Made by a program: the position numbers and the translations under genes. This document shows positions 33,611 through 45,599 of a stretch of DNA of 64,000 nucleotides, in pieces (position 1 is the stretch's first letter; each line of letters begins with the position of its first letter). A model generated the notes under the pieces. That model saw only the letters and a list, made by a program, of their open reading frames with translations. It was not told the origin of the DNA and searched no databases. The DNA comes from Cryptomeria japonica (Eukaryota; Streptophyta; Pinopsida; Cupressales; Cupressaceae): assembly GCF_030272615.1 (NCBI RefSeq), contig NC_081415.1, positions 630,331,240 through 630,395,239 of the forward strand, written 5' to 3'.

Positions 33611-36600
33611 ATATGGTGTTTATTTGACCTTATGTTGTACCTATAAGGACTTTAAAAGGAGTCACATGGGGTCACACATATGTTATAACACATGTGTGGC
33701 GCCTTAGAATCCCATATGATCGCTTAGGACACTATATGAGGTCATATGGTGTCCTAAGGGGTATTTTGTACCTACTAGGACTTTAAAAGGGGTCATACGA
33801 GGTCCTAAGGGATCAAACATGTGTGACTCCATATGACCCCGTACAACACAATATGACCCTATGATGTCATATGGTATCCTAAAAGGTACATTGTACCTAC
33901 TAGTACTTTAAAAGGGGTCATATGGGGTCCTAAGGGGTCGCACATGCGTTAGAAGACATGTGTGGCCTCTTAGGACCCCATATGACCCCTTAGGACACTA
34001 TTAACTCTATGGGGTCATATGGTATCCTAAGAGGTATGTTGTACTTACTAAGACTTTAAAAGGGGTCATATGGGGTGCTAAGGGATCACACCTATGTTAT
34101 AACACATGTGTGTCCCCTTAAGACCCCATATGACCACTTAGGACACTATATGACCATGTGGGGTCATATGGTGTCCTAATAGGTATGTTGTGCCTACTAG
34201 GACTTTAAAAGGGGTCATATGGGGTCCAAAGGGGCCATGGATGTGTTTTAACATGTGTGACCCCTTAGGACCCCATGTGACCCCATATGACACTATATGA
34301 GCCTATGGGGTCATATGGTGTCCTAAGAGGTATGTTGTGTCTACTAGCTAAGAGGTATGTTGTACCTACTAGGACTTTAAAAGAGGTCATATAAGGTCCT
34401 AAGGGGTAACATGTGTGCCCCTTAGTACCCCTTATGACCCCTTATGACACTATATGACCCTATGGGGTCATATGGTGTCCTAAGAGTTATTTTGAACCTA
34501 CTATGTGTGGCCCCTTAGGACCCTATATGATCCCTAAGGACACCATATGACCCCTTAGGACACCATATGACCCCATAGGATCATATAGTGTCCTAAGGGG
34601 TCATATGGGGTCCTAAGGGGTCACACATGTTAAAACACATCCATGGCCCCTTTGGACCCCATATGACCCCTTAGGACACTATATGATCCTATGGGGTCAT
34701 ATGGTGTCCTAAGGGGTCATATGGTGTCCTTAGGGATCACATAGGGTCCTAAGGGGCCACACATGTGTGTCCCCTTAGGAACACATATGACCCCTTAGGA
34801 CACTATATGACCCTATGGAGTCATATGGTGTCCTAAGAGCTATGTTTTACTTACTGGGACTTTAAAAGGGGTCATATGGGGTCCTAAGGGCTCACACATG
34901 TTATAACACATGTGTGGCCCCTTAGGACCCCATATGACCCCTTAGGACACTATATGACCCTATGGGGTCATATGGTGTCCTAAGGGGTATGTTGTACCTA
35001 CTAGGTCTTTAAAAGGGGTCATATGGCATCCTAATGGGTGACACATGTGTGACCCCATATGACCCCATACGATATTCTATGAACCTATGGGGTCATGTGG
35101 TGTCCTAAGAGGTATGTTGTACCTACTAGGACTTTAAAAGAGGTCATATGGGTTCCTAAGGGGTATGTGTGACCCCTTAGTACCTAATACAATCCCTTTG
35201 GATACTATATGACTCTATGGCGTCATATAGTGTCTTAAGAGGTATGTTGCACCTACTAAGATGTTAAAAGGGGTCGTATGGGGTCCTAAGGGGTCACATG
35301 TGTTAAAACACATCCATGGCCCCTCTTCACCCCATATGACCCCTTATGACACTGTATGATCCTATGGGGTCATATGATTTCCTAAGGGGTCATATAGTGT
35401 CTTAGGGGTCATATGGGGTCCTAAGGGGCCACACGCGTTCTAACACATGTGTGGCCCCTTAGGACCACATATGACCCCTAACGACACCATATGACCTCTT
35501 AGGACACTATATGACCCTATGGGGTCATATGGTGTCCTAAGAGGTATGTTGTACTTACCCTTAGGACCCCATATGACCCCTTAGGACAATATGGGGTCAT
35601 ATAGTGTCCTAAGGGGTATGTTGTACCTACTAGGAGTTTAAAAAGGGTCATAGGGTCCTAAGGGGTGACACATGTGTTCTAACACATGTGTGACCTCTTA
35701 GGACCCCATATGACTCCATACGACACTATATGAACCTATGGGGTCATATGGTGTCCTAAGAGGTATGTTGTACCTACTAGCTAAGAGGTATGTTGTACCT
35801 ACTAGGACTTTAAAAGATGTCATATGGGGTCCTAAGGGGTCACACATGTGTGACCCCTTAGTACCGCATAAGACCCCTTAGGAGACTATATGACCCTATG
35901 GGGTCATATGATGTCTTGAGAGGTATGTAGCACCTACTAAGATGTTAAAAGGGGTCATATGGGGTCCTAAGGGGTCACACATGTTAAAACACATCCATGG
36001 CCCCTTTGGACCCCATATGACCCCTTAGGATAGTATATGACCCTATGGGGTCATATGGTGTCCTAAGGGGTATGTTGTACCTACTATGACTTTAAAAGGG
36101 GTCATATCAGGTCCTAATGGGTCACACATGTGTGACCCCATATGACCCTGTATGACATTATATGACCCTATGGGATCATATGGTGTCCTAAGAGGTATGT
36201 TGTACCTACTAGTACTTTAAAAGGTGTCATATGGGGTCCTAAGGGGTTACACATGTGTTAGAACACATGTATGGCCCTTTAGGACCGTATATGACCCCTT
36301 AGAACACTATGGGGTCATATGGTGCCTAAAAGTTATGTTGCACCTACTAGGATGTTAAAAGGGGTCCTAAGAGGTCACAAGTGTTAAAATACATGTGTGG
36401 CCCCTTAGGACCCCATATGACCCCTTAGGACACTATATGATCCTAAGGGGTCATATAGTGTCCTAAGGGGTCATATGGTGTCATTAAGGGTCATATGGGG
36501 TCCTAAGGGATCACACATGTGTATCCCCTTAATCCCATATGAACCCTAATAACACCATATGACCCCTTATGACACTAGATGATCCTATGGGGTCATATGG

Positions 36601-36720
36601 GGTTAGTAGGGGTCATTTGGGGTCAATAGGGGTCATTAGGGGTCTTAAGGAGTCATTAAAGGTCATAAGGGGTTGTTACAAACATAAGGGGTCTTAAGGG
36701 TTCTTATGGTGTTGTATGAC
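33611..36720. repeat. Palindromic GGTCATATGG tandem array, main block
   Basis: The repeating modules are GGGGTCATATGG, GGTCCTAAGGGG, CACACATGTGT and their complements, plus a spacer GTTGTACCTACTAGGAC with TTTAAAA. Successive TTTAAAA landmarks (for example 34861, 35008, 35133) are about 125-150 bases apart, giving the higher-order period. Each unit holds two long inverted repeats, for example 34868-34900 with 34905-34940, and 34938-34960 with 34964-34987. No ORF. The end after about 36600 degrades into GGGGTCATTAGGGG variants. Confidence 0.93.
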
Positions 36721-37960
36721 GTCTTATGTTATACATGCTAAGATGTTGAAAGGGGTTAAAATATGTTTTAGGGTGTATTAAGGGGTTGTTCATGTCTTAA
36801 TATCTCCTAGGATGTACTAAGGGGTTGTATGATGTCCTCTTAATATCTCCTAGGATGTACTAAGGGGTTGTATGATGTCCTAAAAGGTTCTAGGATGTAC
36901 TAAGGGGTTGAATGATGTCTTAAAAGGTCCTAGGATGTACTAAGTTCTCCTAAGTGTCTTAAGAGGTCCTAGTATGTGCTAAGGGGTCGTAGAATAACAT
37001 TTTAACATCTAATTGTATACGTGTACAACATTTAAAAATAATTAAGCATTAAAAGATTTTAACCATTAAATAATTTTAAAACTAATATATCATTAGGCAT
37101 TAAAAAAATTTAAAATTAATATATTATTAAGCATTAAAAAACTAAAAAACTAATAAACTATACAAAATTATGAAAAAAATGAAAACATTAATATATTAAC
37201 ACTAATTTCTTTGCCCCCTTCTTCTCCTCGATCGCTAAACTCTAAGTCGGTTAGTGCAAAATGAGGCGAAAAGCCTTTTTTGCAGCTTATATAGCAAAGA
37301 GGTTCCAGCCGAAACCCCATTGCCATGCCGACGCCATGTGACTACCACATTGGTCTAGCCGGAACCCTTCCAGCTAGAATGCTTCCAGCTGGAACGCTTT
37401 TGGTCGAATCACACAGACTAGCTCTACGTGCGACACAAATCTGTACTTTTACCCCATACTCTAATGCACAAATTGAGAGAGAATAAGCGCTCATTGATTC
37501 TATCAAGACCATTCTATTCTCTCTTTGTGGCCAAAATGTAATCTTTTTTCATGATCAATATAATGGTAGCTACCCCTAGGTAGTAGTTGGCTGAAATAAA
37601 TAAACTATAATTGCTATATTATTTCTTATATAGTTATATAATATACATTTATAATTATATGTACCTTAATATTAATTTTTAATAGAGAAGTCCTATTCAT
37701 CAAAAAAATATATAGTTAGTTAATAATATAGTAATAATTAATTTAAGAAAAATCACAATATCATTAAAAATTATAATATAAATTATAATATAATATTATG
37801 TATAATTTCTCATGACTTGAATAAGTCTTCTCTTGGAGATGCATTTGTCTTAATATTGATATGATTTTAGGCTCCATAGTTGGCTATGATCTATTTGCCT
37901 TCATGTACTACTTTTAAAATTAAATATATAATTATATGATTGATAATATTCATTATCAAC
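36721..37960. other. Array tail, AT-rich block and LTR-like segment
   Basis: 36721-37000 holds loose variants of CTAGGATGTACTAAGGGG. 37000-37200 is A/T-rich with ATTAAAAAA and TTTAAAA runs. 37200-37600 is GC-richer, with a TTATATAGC box near 37290, repeated CCAGC-GGAAC elements and the stretch AATGTAATCTTTTTTCATG. It may be an old LTR because an RT fossil follows. 37600-37960 is AT-rich. A second copy lies at 59720-60880. Confidence 0.6.
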
Positions 37961-38790
37961 ATAAAACTACATTCACATGCCTTAGGATACTTTCTGATAT
38001 ATTAATATCATGTCATTTTTTTGGAAGTTCTACATTGATGCTAATTAACATGCAATGAATTTGAAGTTTCATGACTTGATGCATGACATTCTAGAAGATT
38101 ATATTAATGATTTGTTAAAAATATATACTCTTCTTGAAAATTATGAGGATTATCTTCACATTATCTTCCAATATCTACACCAATACAAAATATGTTTGAA
38201 TTCCAACAAGTATGTATTTGGTGTTGAAAGTGGATTAATTTTTGGTTTCATTATCTCTCATCTATGATTGAGTTGGATACTAAAATATCTATTTTATAAA
38301 ATTAGTTTCCCTTTTCCCAATAACATATCTCCATTCTATAGCCTTCAAGTAAAACTCAAGATATATATCAATTTTTTGCTAAGTTAGTTGACTATACTAA
38401 TCTTTTCATTGATCTTCTAAAGAAAGATGTGAAATTCTCCTAGAATAAAGAGTGTTGTGAGCCCTTGAGGTTCTTGAAATATATATAGATTTGAATCTTA
38501 TGTCTTGATGCTTTTCACTCATGGTTGTCATCTTCCTCTAAACATATCTACTATTAACTATGATATTGGAGCTCTAGTTGCTCAAGACTATTATAATGTT
38601 ATAGAATGTGTCATATATCACATTAGTAGAATATTATTAGAATATGTGACACATTACACTCTTAAAAAAATGACAGTGTTTTTGTAATAACTCTCGTGTT
38701 TACATTCTATCATTATTGTTTTGATCTAACATCGATATTATATATGATACATTTGGATTGTGTGCATGATTATTCTTTTGTATTGGCACC
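37961..38790 (+). pseudogene. Gypsy RT/RNase H fossil, copy 1
   Basis: 38055-38267 encodes FHDLMHDILEDYINDLLKIY, where YINDLL replaces the RT box YVDDLL, then CLNSNKYVFGVESGLIFGFI. These match the Ty3 RT palm and the FGVxSGxxLGF block. 38505-38687 holds STINYDIGALVAQ and IYHISRILLEYVTHYT, the start of RNase H. The Asp to Asn change and many stops make it inactive. It has a sister copy at 60880-61690. No integrase is found. Confidence 0.78.
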
Positions 38791-39167
38791 TATAGATAGG
38801 AATATGGAAATCATCAAAGCAATAGGTATTAAACTAGCTCAATCACAAAAACTAGATTGCAATGATAAGAAATCCTAAAAACATTCAATAGAGATATGAA
38901 GACAAGATAATCAAACCAAATGCAAACCATTACAAACGTGAATATCTCCTCCAAAATTCTCCATTGTCCTTCTTTCTCCTTCAAATTACTTTGTTTGTGG
39001 ATCTCACCTACAAATGCAAAAGCATAGTATGAAAGCAAGATTGACAAGATGAAATGGCAGCATAAGGATACTAGAAGCGTGATTGATTCTCTGAAAAATG
39101 TGATTAGATCCCTTGATTGAAGAAAATCATCCAATTTATAGACAAATTGGAGGGATGACAAGATTAG

Positions 39168-39322
39168 CATGAACAGATTTGAAAGGAAATTTCAAATCAA
39201 GAATGACAAATATGACAAATTATGACAAAATTGACATTTTCTATGCAAGATTGATTGATTGACAAATTATGACAAAATTGACATGCAAGATTGATTGATT
39301 GACAAATTATGACAAAATTGAA
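39168..39322. repeat. Tandem repeat GACAAATTATGACAAAATTGA
   Basis: Three successive units contain ACAAATTATGACAAAATTGA, spaced about 46 to 65 bases with GCAAGATTGATTGATT between. They lie inside the solo LTR at 38791-40268. Confidence 0.75.
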
Positions 39323-39779
39323 ATGCCATTCCCATGAAATTAGGGGAAATATTAGAAAAATAGGAGAAATAGAAAATTACGTTTAGAAATGATGAATTGG
39401 AAATTAGGAAATTAGAAATTGATGAAATTAGAAAATTAGGTGAATTAATTAATAATTTTTTCATTCATTAATTAATTCACAAAAAGAGGGGGAATCAATT
39501 AGCCAATTAAATAAACATTTAATTGTGACAAGAAGACTTAGGATAAATACATAAATTATTTAACCTAGAGGGAAAATGACAAACAAGATTAAATGAACAA
39601 ATCATAAAACCCTAGAAGATGAATTAGAAATGCAAGGATGACAATTAGGTCTTGACAAAAGATAATTGATGTAGGGTCGATTTGATCATGATTTTGATTG
39701 ACAAAGGACCAATGCTGATAAATGATTTGATTGATAAATTGACCAAGATTGATAAAGAGATCAAATTGACAGGCACCAA

Positions 39780-39965
39780 TTGACGAGGAACAATGACTAA
39801 TTGATCCAAATTGACACGATTGAAAAGAACAACGATCAATGACAAATCGATCACAAAATGACAAGATTGACAAGTTGATAAGGATCGATGACAAATCGAT
39901 CGCAAAATGATGAGATTGATAAGGACAAGGATTGATGACGAATCGATCGCAAAATGACAAGAGGA
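39780..39965. repeat. Tandem repeat around GACAAATCGATCRCAAAATGA
   Basis: Imperfect units of GATGACAAATCGATCGCAAA followed by ATGACAAGATTGA recur about every 55-60 bases, at about 39837, 39890 and 39935. They lie inside the solo LTR. Confidence 0.7.
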
Positions 39966-40339
39966 CAAAACCCTAATTCCATCATCGATTAGGATTGACG
40001 ATGTCCAAAACGATGATAAATGAGCACGCACATTGATGCGACAGGATAAGATCAACCAAAATCATGACTGGAGATTGTTATCGACAAGACCAAATTTGAA
40101 AGCGAGAAAAATGAGGAATGCAAAAGAAGGACTCAATGCTCACAAATGATAAAGACCAAGTGCGCGACATAGAAGAAATGTTAATGCAACGCAAAAACCC
40201 TAAAATAAGGCAATGCGCGAATGTTAAAGTATGACTCCACAAGCGTTGACCATTTTTAGATGTCTACAGCACCCATGTGGTGCATCTTGATTAGAGTTAT
40301 ATTCTTTTGATCATGTACATATCATTGTTGATGATTATA

Positions 40340-41129
40340 TTATGGGGTCATATGACCCCATACGACATTATATGAGCCTATGGGGTCATATGTTGTCCTA
40401 AGATGTATGTAGTACCTACTAGGACTTTAAAAGAGGTCATATGGGGTCCTAAGGGGTATGTGTGACCCCTTAGTACCCCATATGACCCCTTTGGACACTG
40501 TATGACCCTATGGCATCATATGGTGTCCTAAGAGGTATGTTTCACCTAATAGGATGTTAAAAGGGGTCATATGGGGTCCTAAGGGGTCAAACGTGTTAAA
40601 ACACATCCATGGCCCCTTTGCACCCCATATGACCCCTTAGGACACGATATGATCCTATGGGGGCATTTGGTTTCCTAAGGGGTCATATGGTGTCCTTAGA
40701 GGTCATATGGGGTCCTAAGGGACCACACGTGTTCTAACACATGTGTGGCCCCTTACTTCCCCATATGACCCCTAACGACACCATATGCCCCCTTAGGATA
40801 CTATATGACCCTATGGGGTCATATGGTGTCCTAAGAGGTATGTTGTACTTACTAGGACTTTAAAAGGGGTCATATGGGGTCTTAAGGGGTCACACATGTA
40901 TTAGAACACACGTGTGGCCCCTTATGACCCCTTAGGACACTATGGGGTCATATGGTGTCCTAAGGGGTATGTGGTACCTACTAGGAGTTTAAAATTGGTC
41001 ATATATAGGGTCCTAAGGGGTGACACAAGTGTTCTAACACATGTGTGACCCCTTAGGACCATATATGACCCCATACAACATTATATGAACCTATGGGGTC
41101 ATATGGTGTCCTAAGAGGTATGTTGTACC
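40340..41129. repeat. Palindromic GGTCATATGG array, middle block
   Basis: The same higher-order unit as 33611-36720. It starts abruptly after GATTATATTATG and is interrupted at 41129 by the LTR element. It resumes at 51997 with the continuation of the same spacer (GTACCTACTAGGAC). Confidence 0.92.
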
Positions 41130-41981
41130 TGTTAGATACTTGATCAGTCCCAAAGACACTAAGGAGGGGGGAGAGTGGGGGTGTATCAGTCTCTAACCAG
41201 TGGATGATAGATTTAAACTTGTTTGAAACTTTATAACCCAAACTAATATACTAGTAAGCAAATAATAATGTAGTAAAGAGAAACAGAAGTATAACCATCA
41301 ATGCACACCATAACATAGATATTTTTGGCGAGGAAACCCGGTAGAGGAAAAACTTCGGTGGGATTTGTGACCCACAATATTTACTCACTGGCCAATATGA
41401 ATAGATATTACTTATACAATAGGGGCCTGCACATGCACGAAGGCCAACAACCTAGAGCTCACCGTTCAACACAAAAATGGAGTCCCACTGACTACAATTA
41501 GATAGTTAAATCCAATGATAATGTATTGCTCAAAATAGCATCTCCAATGTTGAATTCAGTACTATTTTAAGCTCTATCAGATACCTCTTCCATAAACCTT
41601 TCTTTGTTCGTCTCTTCTCTTATTCACTCATAAAATAATTACATCATAATGCATATACAATTATTCACTCTCATATACTACTTACATTCATTTCCTATAC
41701 ACATTTCCTTTCTTAAAAAATGACCTACAAGATCTCATACATATATGAGTCCTTACAATACATCATGTCGGCTATACAATATATTTACAATACAAAACAA
41801 TATTATTTCCATATCAGCTTAGAGTGTCAGTGTAGACTAGATGTCGGTGTGAATAACGTTGTAGTTCCTGCCAGTGTCAGTAGATGATGTATGTTGCCAG
41901 TGTAGCCTACGAACCATGTTACCATTTGGTTTTCATCAATGACAACATCACCTATTCTCCTCTGAGTGTATAATGCCAACA
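41130..41981 (-). repeat. 3' LTR of the pol-less element
   Basis: About 852 bp, closely similar to 51154-51996. Its U5 hairpin is partly decayed (AGACACT versus CAGTCTCT). The second hairpin is GTGGG 41358-41362 with CCCAC 41371-41375. Confidence 0.92.
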
Positions 41982-41996
41982 ATCTCCCCCTTTGGC
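41982..41996 (-). other. Polypurine tract of the pol-less element
   Basis: The minus strand reads GCCAAAGGGGGAGAT just before the 3' LTR. It is identical in core to the PPT of Copia C and Copia D, suggesting shared replication machinery. Confidence 0.88.
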
Positions 41997-42180
41997 ATTA
42001 ATGACAACACTCATGAGAAAAATCCAAAAGCTGATATCCAAAAATGAAGTCCAAAACTGATCAAAGAATAAGAGTGCTCCCCCTGAGAAAATGATCGCTT
42101 CTGTACATTTTTCTCCCACACTACTCCCCCTTTCACATCAATGACAAAGGATGTCAAAAAGAATCAAATAATTCAAAATT

Positions 42181-43077
42181 CTACCTCAAAGTCTGTAACT
42201 GGTTATGTACAATCTGAAAGATATCCAACAAAATCAGATTAAGACTCTGCATAAATTTAGTGTTGTCAGAGATAATGGTTTCAATCTGTCTGATCATCCC
42301 AGTCGGATAATGCATCTGTTGCTCCGGTGATCTTTCTCCTTGAATGGTTGCTTTAGACATCTCAATCCATTTTGTTAGAAGGTTATCCAATCTAGGACCA
42401 AGTTTATTTTTCAGCTCCCATGCCTTGATTCTTAATATTGCTTTTTCCTTTTCTAATTTCAAAATCTTTTCTTCAAAAATTGTCATTTCTTGATCCAAAA
42501 CTGAAGTAAGTTCCGAAGAACCTATCATGTTATCTGCTATATCATCAATCTCTTTTTGTGTTTTCCTTATCTCCTCATCAATATCCTCTATTAGGTGGTG
42601 TGGCTTGCATGCTTCCTTATACAATTCTATATATTCCAAAATAGTGGAATTAAGTACCGGTAATAAAGAATCAATATGATTTGTACAGTCCTTAATAGTC
42701 TTATCAAATAATTTACCTTTCTCCTTATTCACCCTTTCCTTTACTGTCTCTTCATTGATTTTATCTACAGTTAGAATATTTGAAGCAATGAATTTGGACA
42801 ATGTGTCGAATTTACCTAAAGATCCATCAATATGATCAATTTTACATGCTCATGCAAACATTTTCAAAATAGGTAAAGTATCATCAATGGCCTTAAATGC
42901 TAAGGCATTACATTTAGTGATCTTCTTTATGGAATCTAAAAGTATATCTATAACATTAGTAGGTCTGTAATCCATAGTGGAAGTGCTAGGTGGAGTGTGA
43001 GGTTTTGCAATTAGTTTCTTCTCATCTCCAAATTCCTTAACCACTTATGCTATCTTGTTTCCATCTTTAACTTCTTC
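42181..43077 (-). pseudogene. Pol-less element ORF2, C-terminal half
   Basis: Minus-strand open pieces at 42850-43044 and 42181-42801 read on from the part at 47229-49664 once the LINE is ignored. The last 206 residues are strongly helical and charged (KINEETVKERVNKEKGKLF, then EEIRKTQKEIDDIADNMIG and EEKILKLEKEKAILRI), a likely coiled coil. The stop is just before the 3' untranslated part. There is no match to a catalytic family. The function is unknown. Stops near 43047 and 42850 show decay. Confidence 0.7.
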
Positions 43078-43139
43078 CTTATTCATTGTTTTTGATTAAG
43101 GAAAAAGCGGGTTTTGAAGGGGCCCCGAAACCCTTTACA

Positions 43140-44854
43140 AATAGAACTAAAATAGCATAAACAGCAAAAGCGACGAGAATCAAAAAAGATCAGAACCACA
43201 AAAAACCAACGGATAACCAGAGAAAACCCAAAAAAACCCCATTAAGCCAGCAGACCTTCCAGAATTCAGATTTTTTCCAGGGCTTTTGCCAGGGTGTTGC
43301 TAATTTCATGCAGCTCCTTGATGTTGTCTTTGAGGTTAGGGGGATCCTTAGCGGAGGCTGCCACAACTTTCTTGATGCTAGCCCTAGTTCTCTTCACAGT
43401 ACCACCCACCTGAGTAGCATCATCGCTTCTAGTCTGGATGGTCTCATCATCCAGGTCAAGATCCACATCCGGATTTGGAGTGCAGGTATGATCAAAAACC
43501 TTGGCGATGTCCTCCAGGTTTTCAATGAGGGTAGAGAGGATGCGTGGGATAACGCCCATTAGATTTTTCATCTCTTCTTTTCCCTCTTCCAATGATTTTA
43601 CCTTATTCTGCATTTCTTGCTTCCATTTAATCTGCTCTCTATTTTCATCCTCCCTCTTCTCATTCGAGTTTATTCCTTCTCAGAATATTTGTTCATTTCC
43701 TTCTTAGAATTCACTTCAGTTTCCTCATTATCCTTGAGTTCCACTTCTTCCATCAGATGGCTATTGTCCTTACCAGGGCATTCACTGAGGATAGGGCTAT
43801 CATGATTAGGCTCATTATCCCCACTTTCTTCCTCATTACCCAGCTTCTCATCTTTCTAGCTGTCTTCACCATTGGAGTCATCCATCTCCATTCCGCTGCT
43901 TTCCTTAACCATTTCCTTTGTTTCCAACCCAGGAACACTTTTCATTTTTTTGCTAGAGGACGCCTTCTCCTTACTGGTTTCTCCCTCTTCCATCTTTCTC
44001 TTGCCCGGAGAGGCAGAAATCCTCTTATTTTCTAGTAGTGCAAGGGTTTTGCAATTCTCATAGATGAGTAGCAGAAGCCCGCAATGGAGAATCAGGCTGG
44101 AAGGGTTGTTCGTGTGTTTATTGAGGGACCTGGAAAGGGACCAAAATAGGTAGTAGGGCAGGGAAACTTTCTTGTCATGTCTGAAATGGTTTAAGAGCAT
44201 GAAGTGGTAGGTGTGAGCCCTGGAGAAACAATCTTCAACCGTGATGTATTCCATAATTGTATTCAGGACCCAACCCCACAGCTTCTTGATGTTTACAGCT
44301 TCGTAGTAGCCCCCAATGGCTTTGCCAATTTTAACCCTTTCTTTCTCTTTCCGCAAGAACAGATTGATCGCATTGTTGGATACTTTGAGGTCTCAAAAGA
44401 AATTAAGCCCAGTGTGGGGCATTCCAGTCATAGTGGATATGAGCCCAACGTCTAGCTTGAACTTGACTCCATAAATTTTAAAAGAGCCATTAGACTAGTT
44501 TCCAGAAATCTTAGAAATAGCTAGGTTAACCCTACCTTTGTCATATTCCACGAGCTTCTCCATGAAACTGGTGAGGGAGCCCTTCTCCAATTTCACCCAG
44601 ACTTTTGGCATCGCTTTCCAAGTTGATGTATTGTCTGGTTCTTCCCGCCTTAGGTCTCCTCCCATCTTCGTGAACGGGCTATCTACTCTGTTTCTCTGCA
44701 AATTAAAACCTTCTTTCTTGATGTTGCTCAAGTTTTTGAGCTTAGTAACCCACAAAGTGTGCGTCAGATAATAAAAGGTTGTAGAAGATCTGCCGCAATG
44801 TGAAGTAATGATGGCCTTTCCAGCAAGGCATAAATGATACTTTTTACTTGTCAT
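43140..44854 (-). pseudogene. Extra LINE ORF downstream of RNase H
   Basis: An ATG at 44852-44854 lies seven bases after the RNase H stop (44862-44864). The first part has WVKLEKGSLTSFMEKLVEYD, then FKIYGVKFKLDVGLISTMTG. After a shift come WVLNTIMEYITVEDCFSRAH and HYFM-like and LPYYLFWSLSRSL blocks that resemble the 'putative plant transposon protein' domain. The second half is highly charged, with a basic cluster (KRKMEEGETSKEKASSSKKM) and acidic runs. It ends in a helical piece at 43266-43613. Four or more stops break it. LINE-type RNase H is normally the last domain, so this is unusual. It could be a captured gene or an old nested insertion. Confidence 0.6.
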
Positions 44855-44861
44855 GATTAAA

Positions 44862-45599
44862 TTATCCTTCTCTCCCCATATAACGGTCCTTTCTAAGGAA
44901 CTCTTTAATGTTTAAATTGAGATCCTCCTCATGCCAAATCATTTGGGAGTCAGAGTTAACCTTAGTATTCGCTAAACAATCCGCAACACTGTTTTGTTCT
45001 CTGAAAGCATGTTGAATAATAATTTCTTTGAAACTTGCAATGATCTCCCTAGCTTTCGTGATGATATTTTCAATAGACCAAGAAGGCTCTGATTCCCCCT
45101 TTAAACACTTATTGATATTAAGTGAATCTCCCTCAAGCCATAATTTATCATAATTTAGATTTTTAGCTATAAATAAGGTGTTCAGGGCGGTAGAGGCTTT
45201 GGCAAAATGGCTAATTTGATTCCCCAGAGGTCCAGCCACCGCCTTAAGACAACTTCCAGCAAAATTCCTGACAATGCCCCTGTATCCAACTTTACCCAGA
45301 TTCCCTTTAGAAGCCCCATCAAAGTTAGCCTTAATCCATCCCTGAGGAGGAAAGCACCAAACCAGACCTTCTCTTCCAATCTCCATGCAAGAAGAAGTGG
45401 TAGAAAGGTTCCATCTATCTTTAAAATCATCTTTAGCAGCAGGTCCCAGATTAGTGCAATAAAAGCATTCAAAAATACTCCTAAAGATTTTATCTGCAAC
45501 CACTTTAGGAGTAGCCCTTTTATCCCTAAAAATCTTGTTGTTGCGCTCTTTCCAGATATTCCAGATAACAATTGACAAAGTAAGTCTCCAGGTTTCCAC
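44862..45599 (-). CDS. LINE RNase H (RVT_3-type) domain
   Basis: A 245-residue open frame. It starts in the end of the zinc-binding region (WNIWKERNNKIF), then a linker. GWIKANFDGASKGN (about 45320) holds the first catalytic Asp. AGPLGNQISHFAKASTALNT stands where the Glu-containing AExxAL block is expected, with the Glu apparently changed to Lys or lost. LWLEGDSLNINKCL (about 45130) holds the next Asp. HAFREQNSVADCLANT (about 44990) holds the last. It would degrade RNA in RNA-DNA hybrids during LINE integration. The stop is at 44862. Confidence 0.88.
   Translation of the reverse strand: METWRLTLSIVIWNIWKERNNKIFRDKRATPKVVADKIFRSIFECFYCTNLGPAAKDDFKDRWNLSTTSSCMEIGREGLVWCFPPQGWIKANFDGASKGNLGKVGYRGIVRNFAGSCLKAVAGPLGNQISHFAKASTALNTLFIAKNLNYDKLWLEGDSLNINKCLKGESEPSWSIENIITKAREIIASFKEIIIQHAFREQNSVADCLANTKVNSDSQMIWHEEDLNLNIKEFLRKDRYMGREG

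Larger units (their letters stand above)
38791..40268 (-). mobile_element. Solo gypsy-like LTR, TSD gcacc
   Basis: The second copy of the block (near 61690) lacks this segment, which defines its edges. It is flanked by gcacc at 38786-38790 and 40269-40273. On the minus strand it starts TGTAGACATCTAAAAATGG, like other gypsy LTRs (compare TGTAATACCCTAAAAATGG at 4814). Its other end reads CCTATCTATA, not a clean CA. It contains two tandem regions, near 39168-39322 and 39780-39965. Confidence 0.82.

Noticed and set aside
33611-36720. Regular repeats with dyad symmetry could look like a CRISPR array
   Set aside because: Units vary in length and sequence, have no unique spacers and lie in a plant retroelement landscape.
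37961-38790. RT fossil as a possible endogenous pararetrovirus
   Set aside because: The RT and RNase H blocks match Ty3/gypsy and no movement or coat protein motif is nearby.
39589-40055. Minus-strand ORFs of 123-136 residues
   Set aside because: They are low-complexity translations of the tandem repeat in the solo LTR, overlapping in two frames.
43501-44063. Plus-strand ORFs in the LINE region
   Set aside because: They are shadows opposite the LINE's minus-strand frames and carry no motif.
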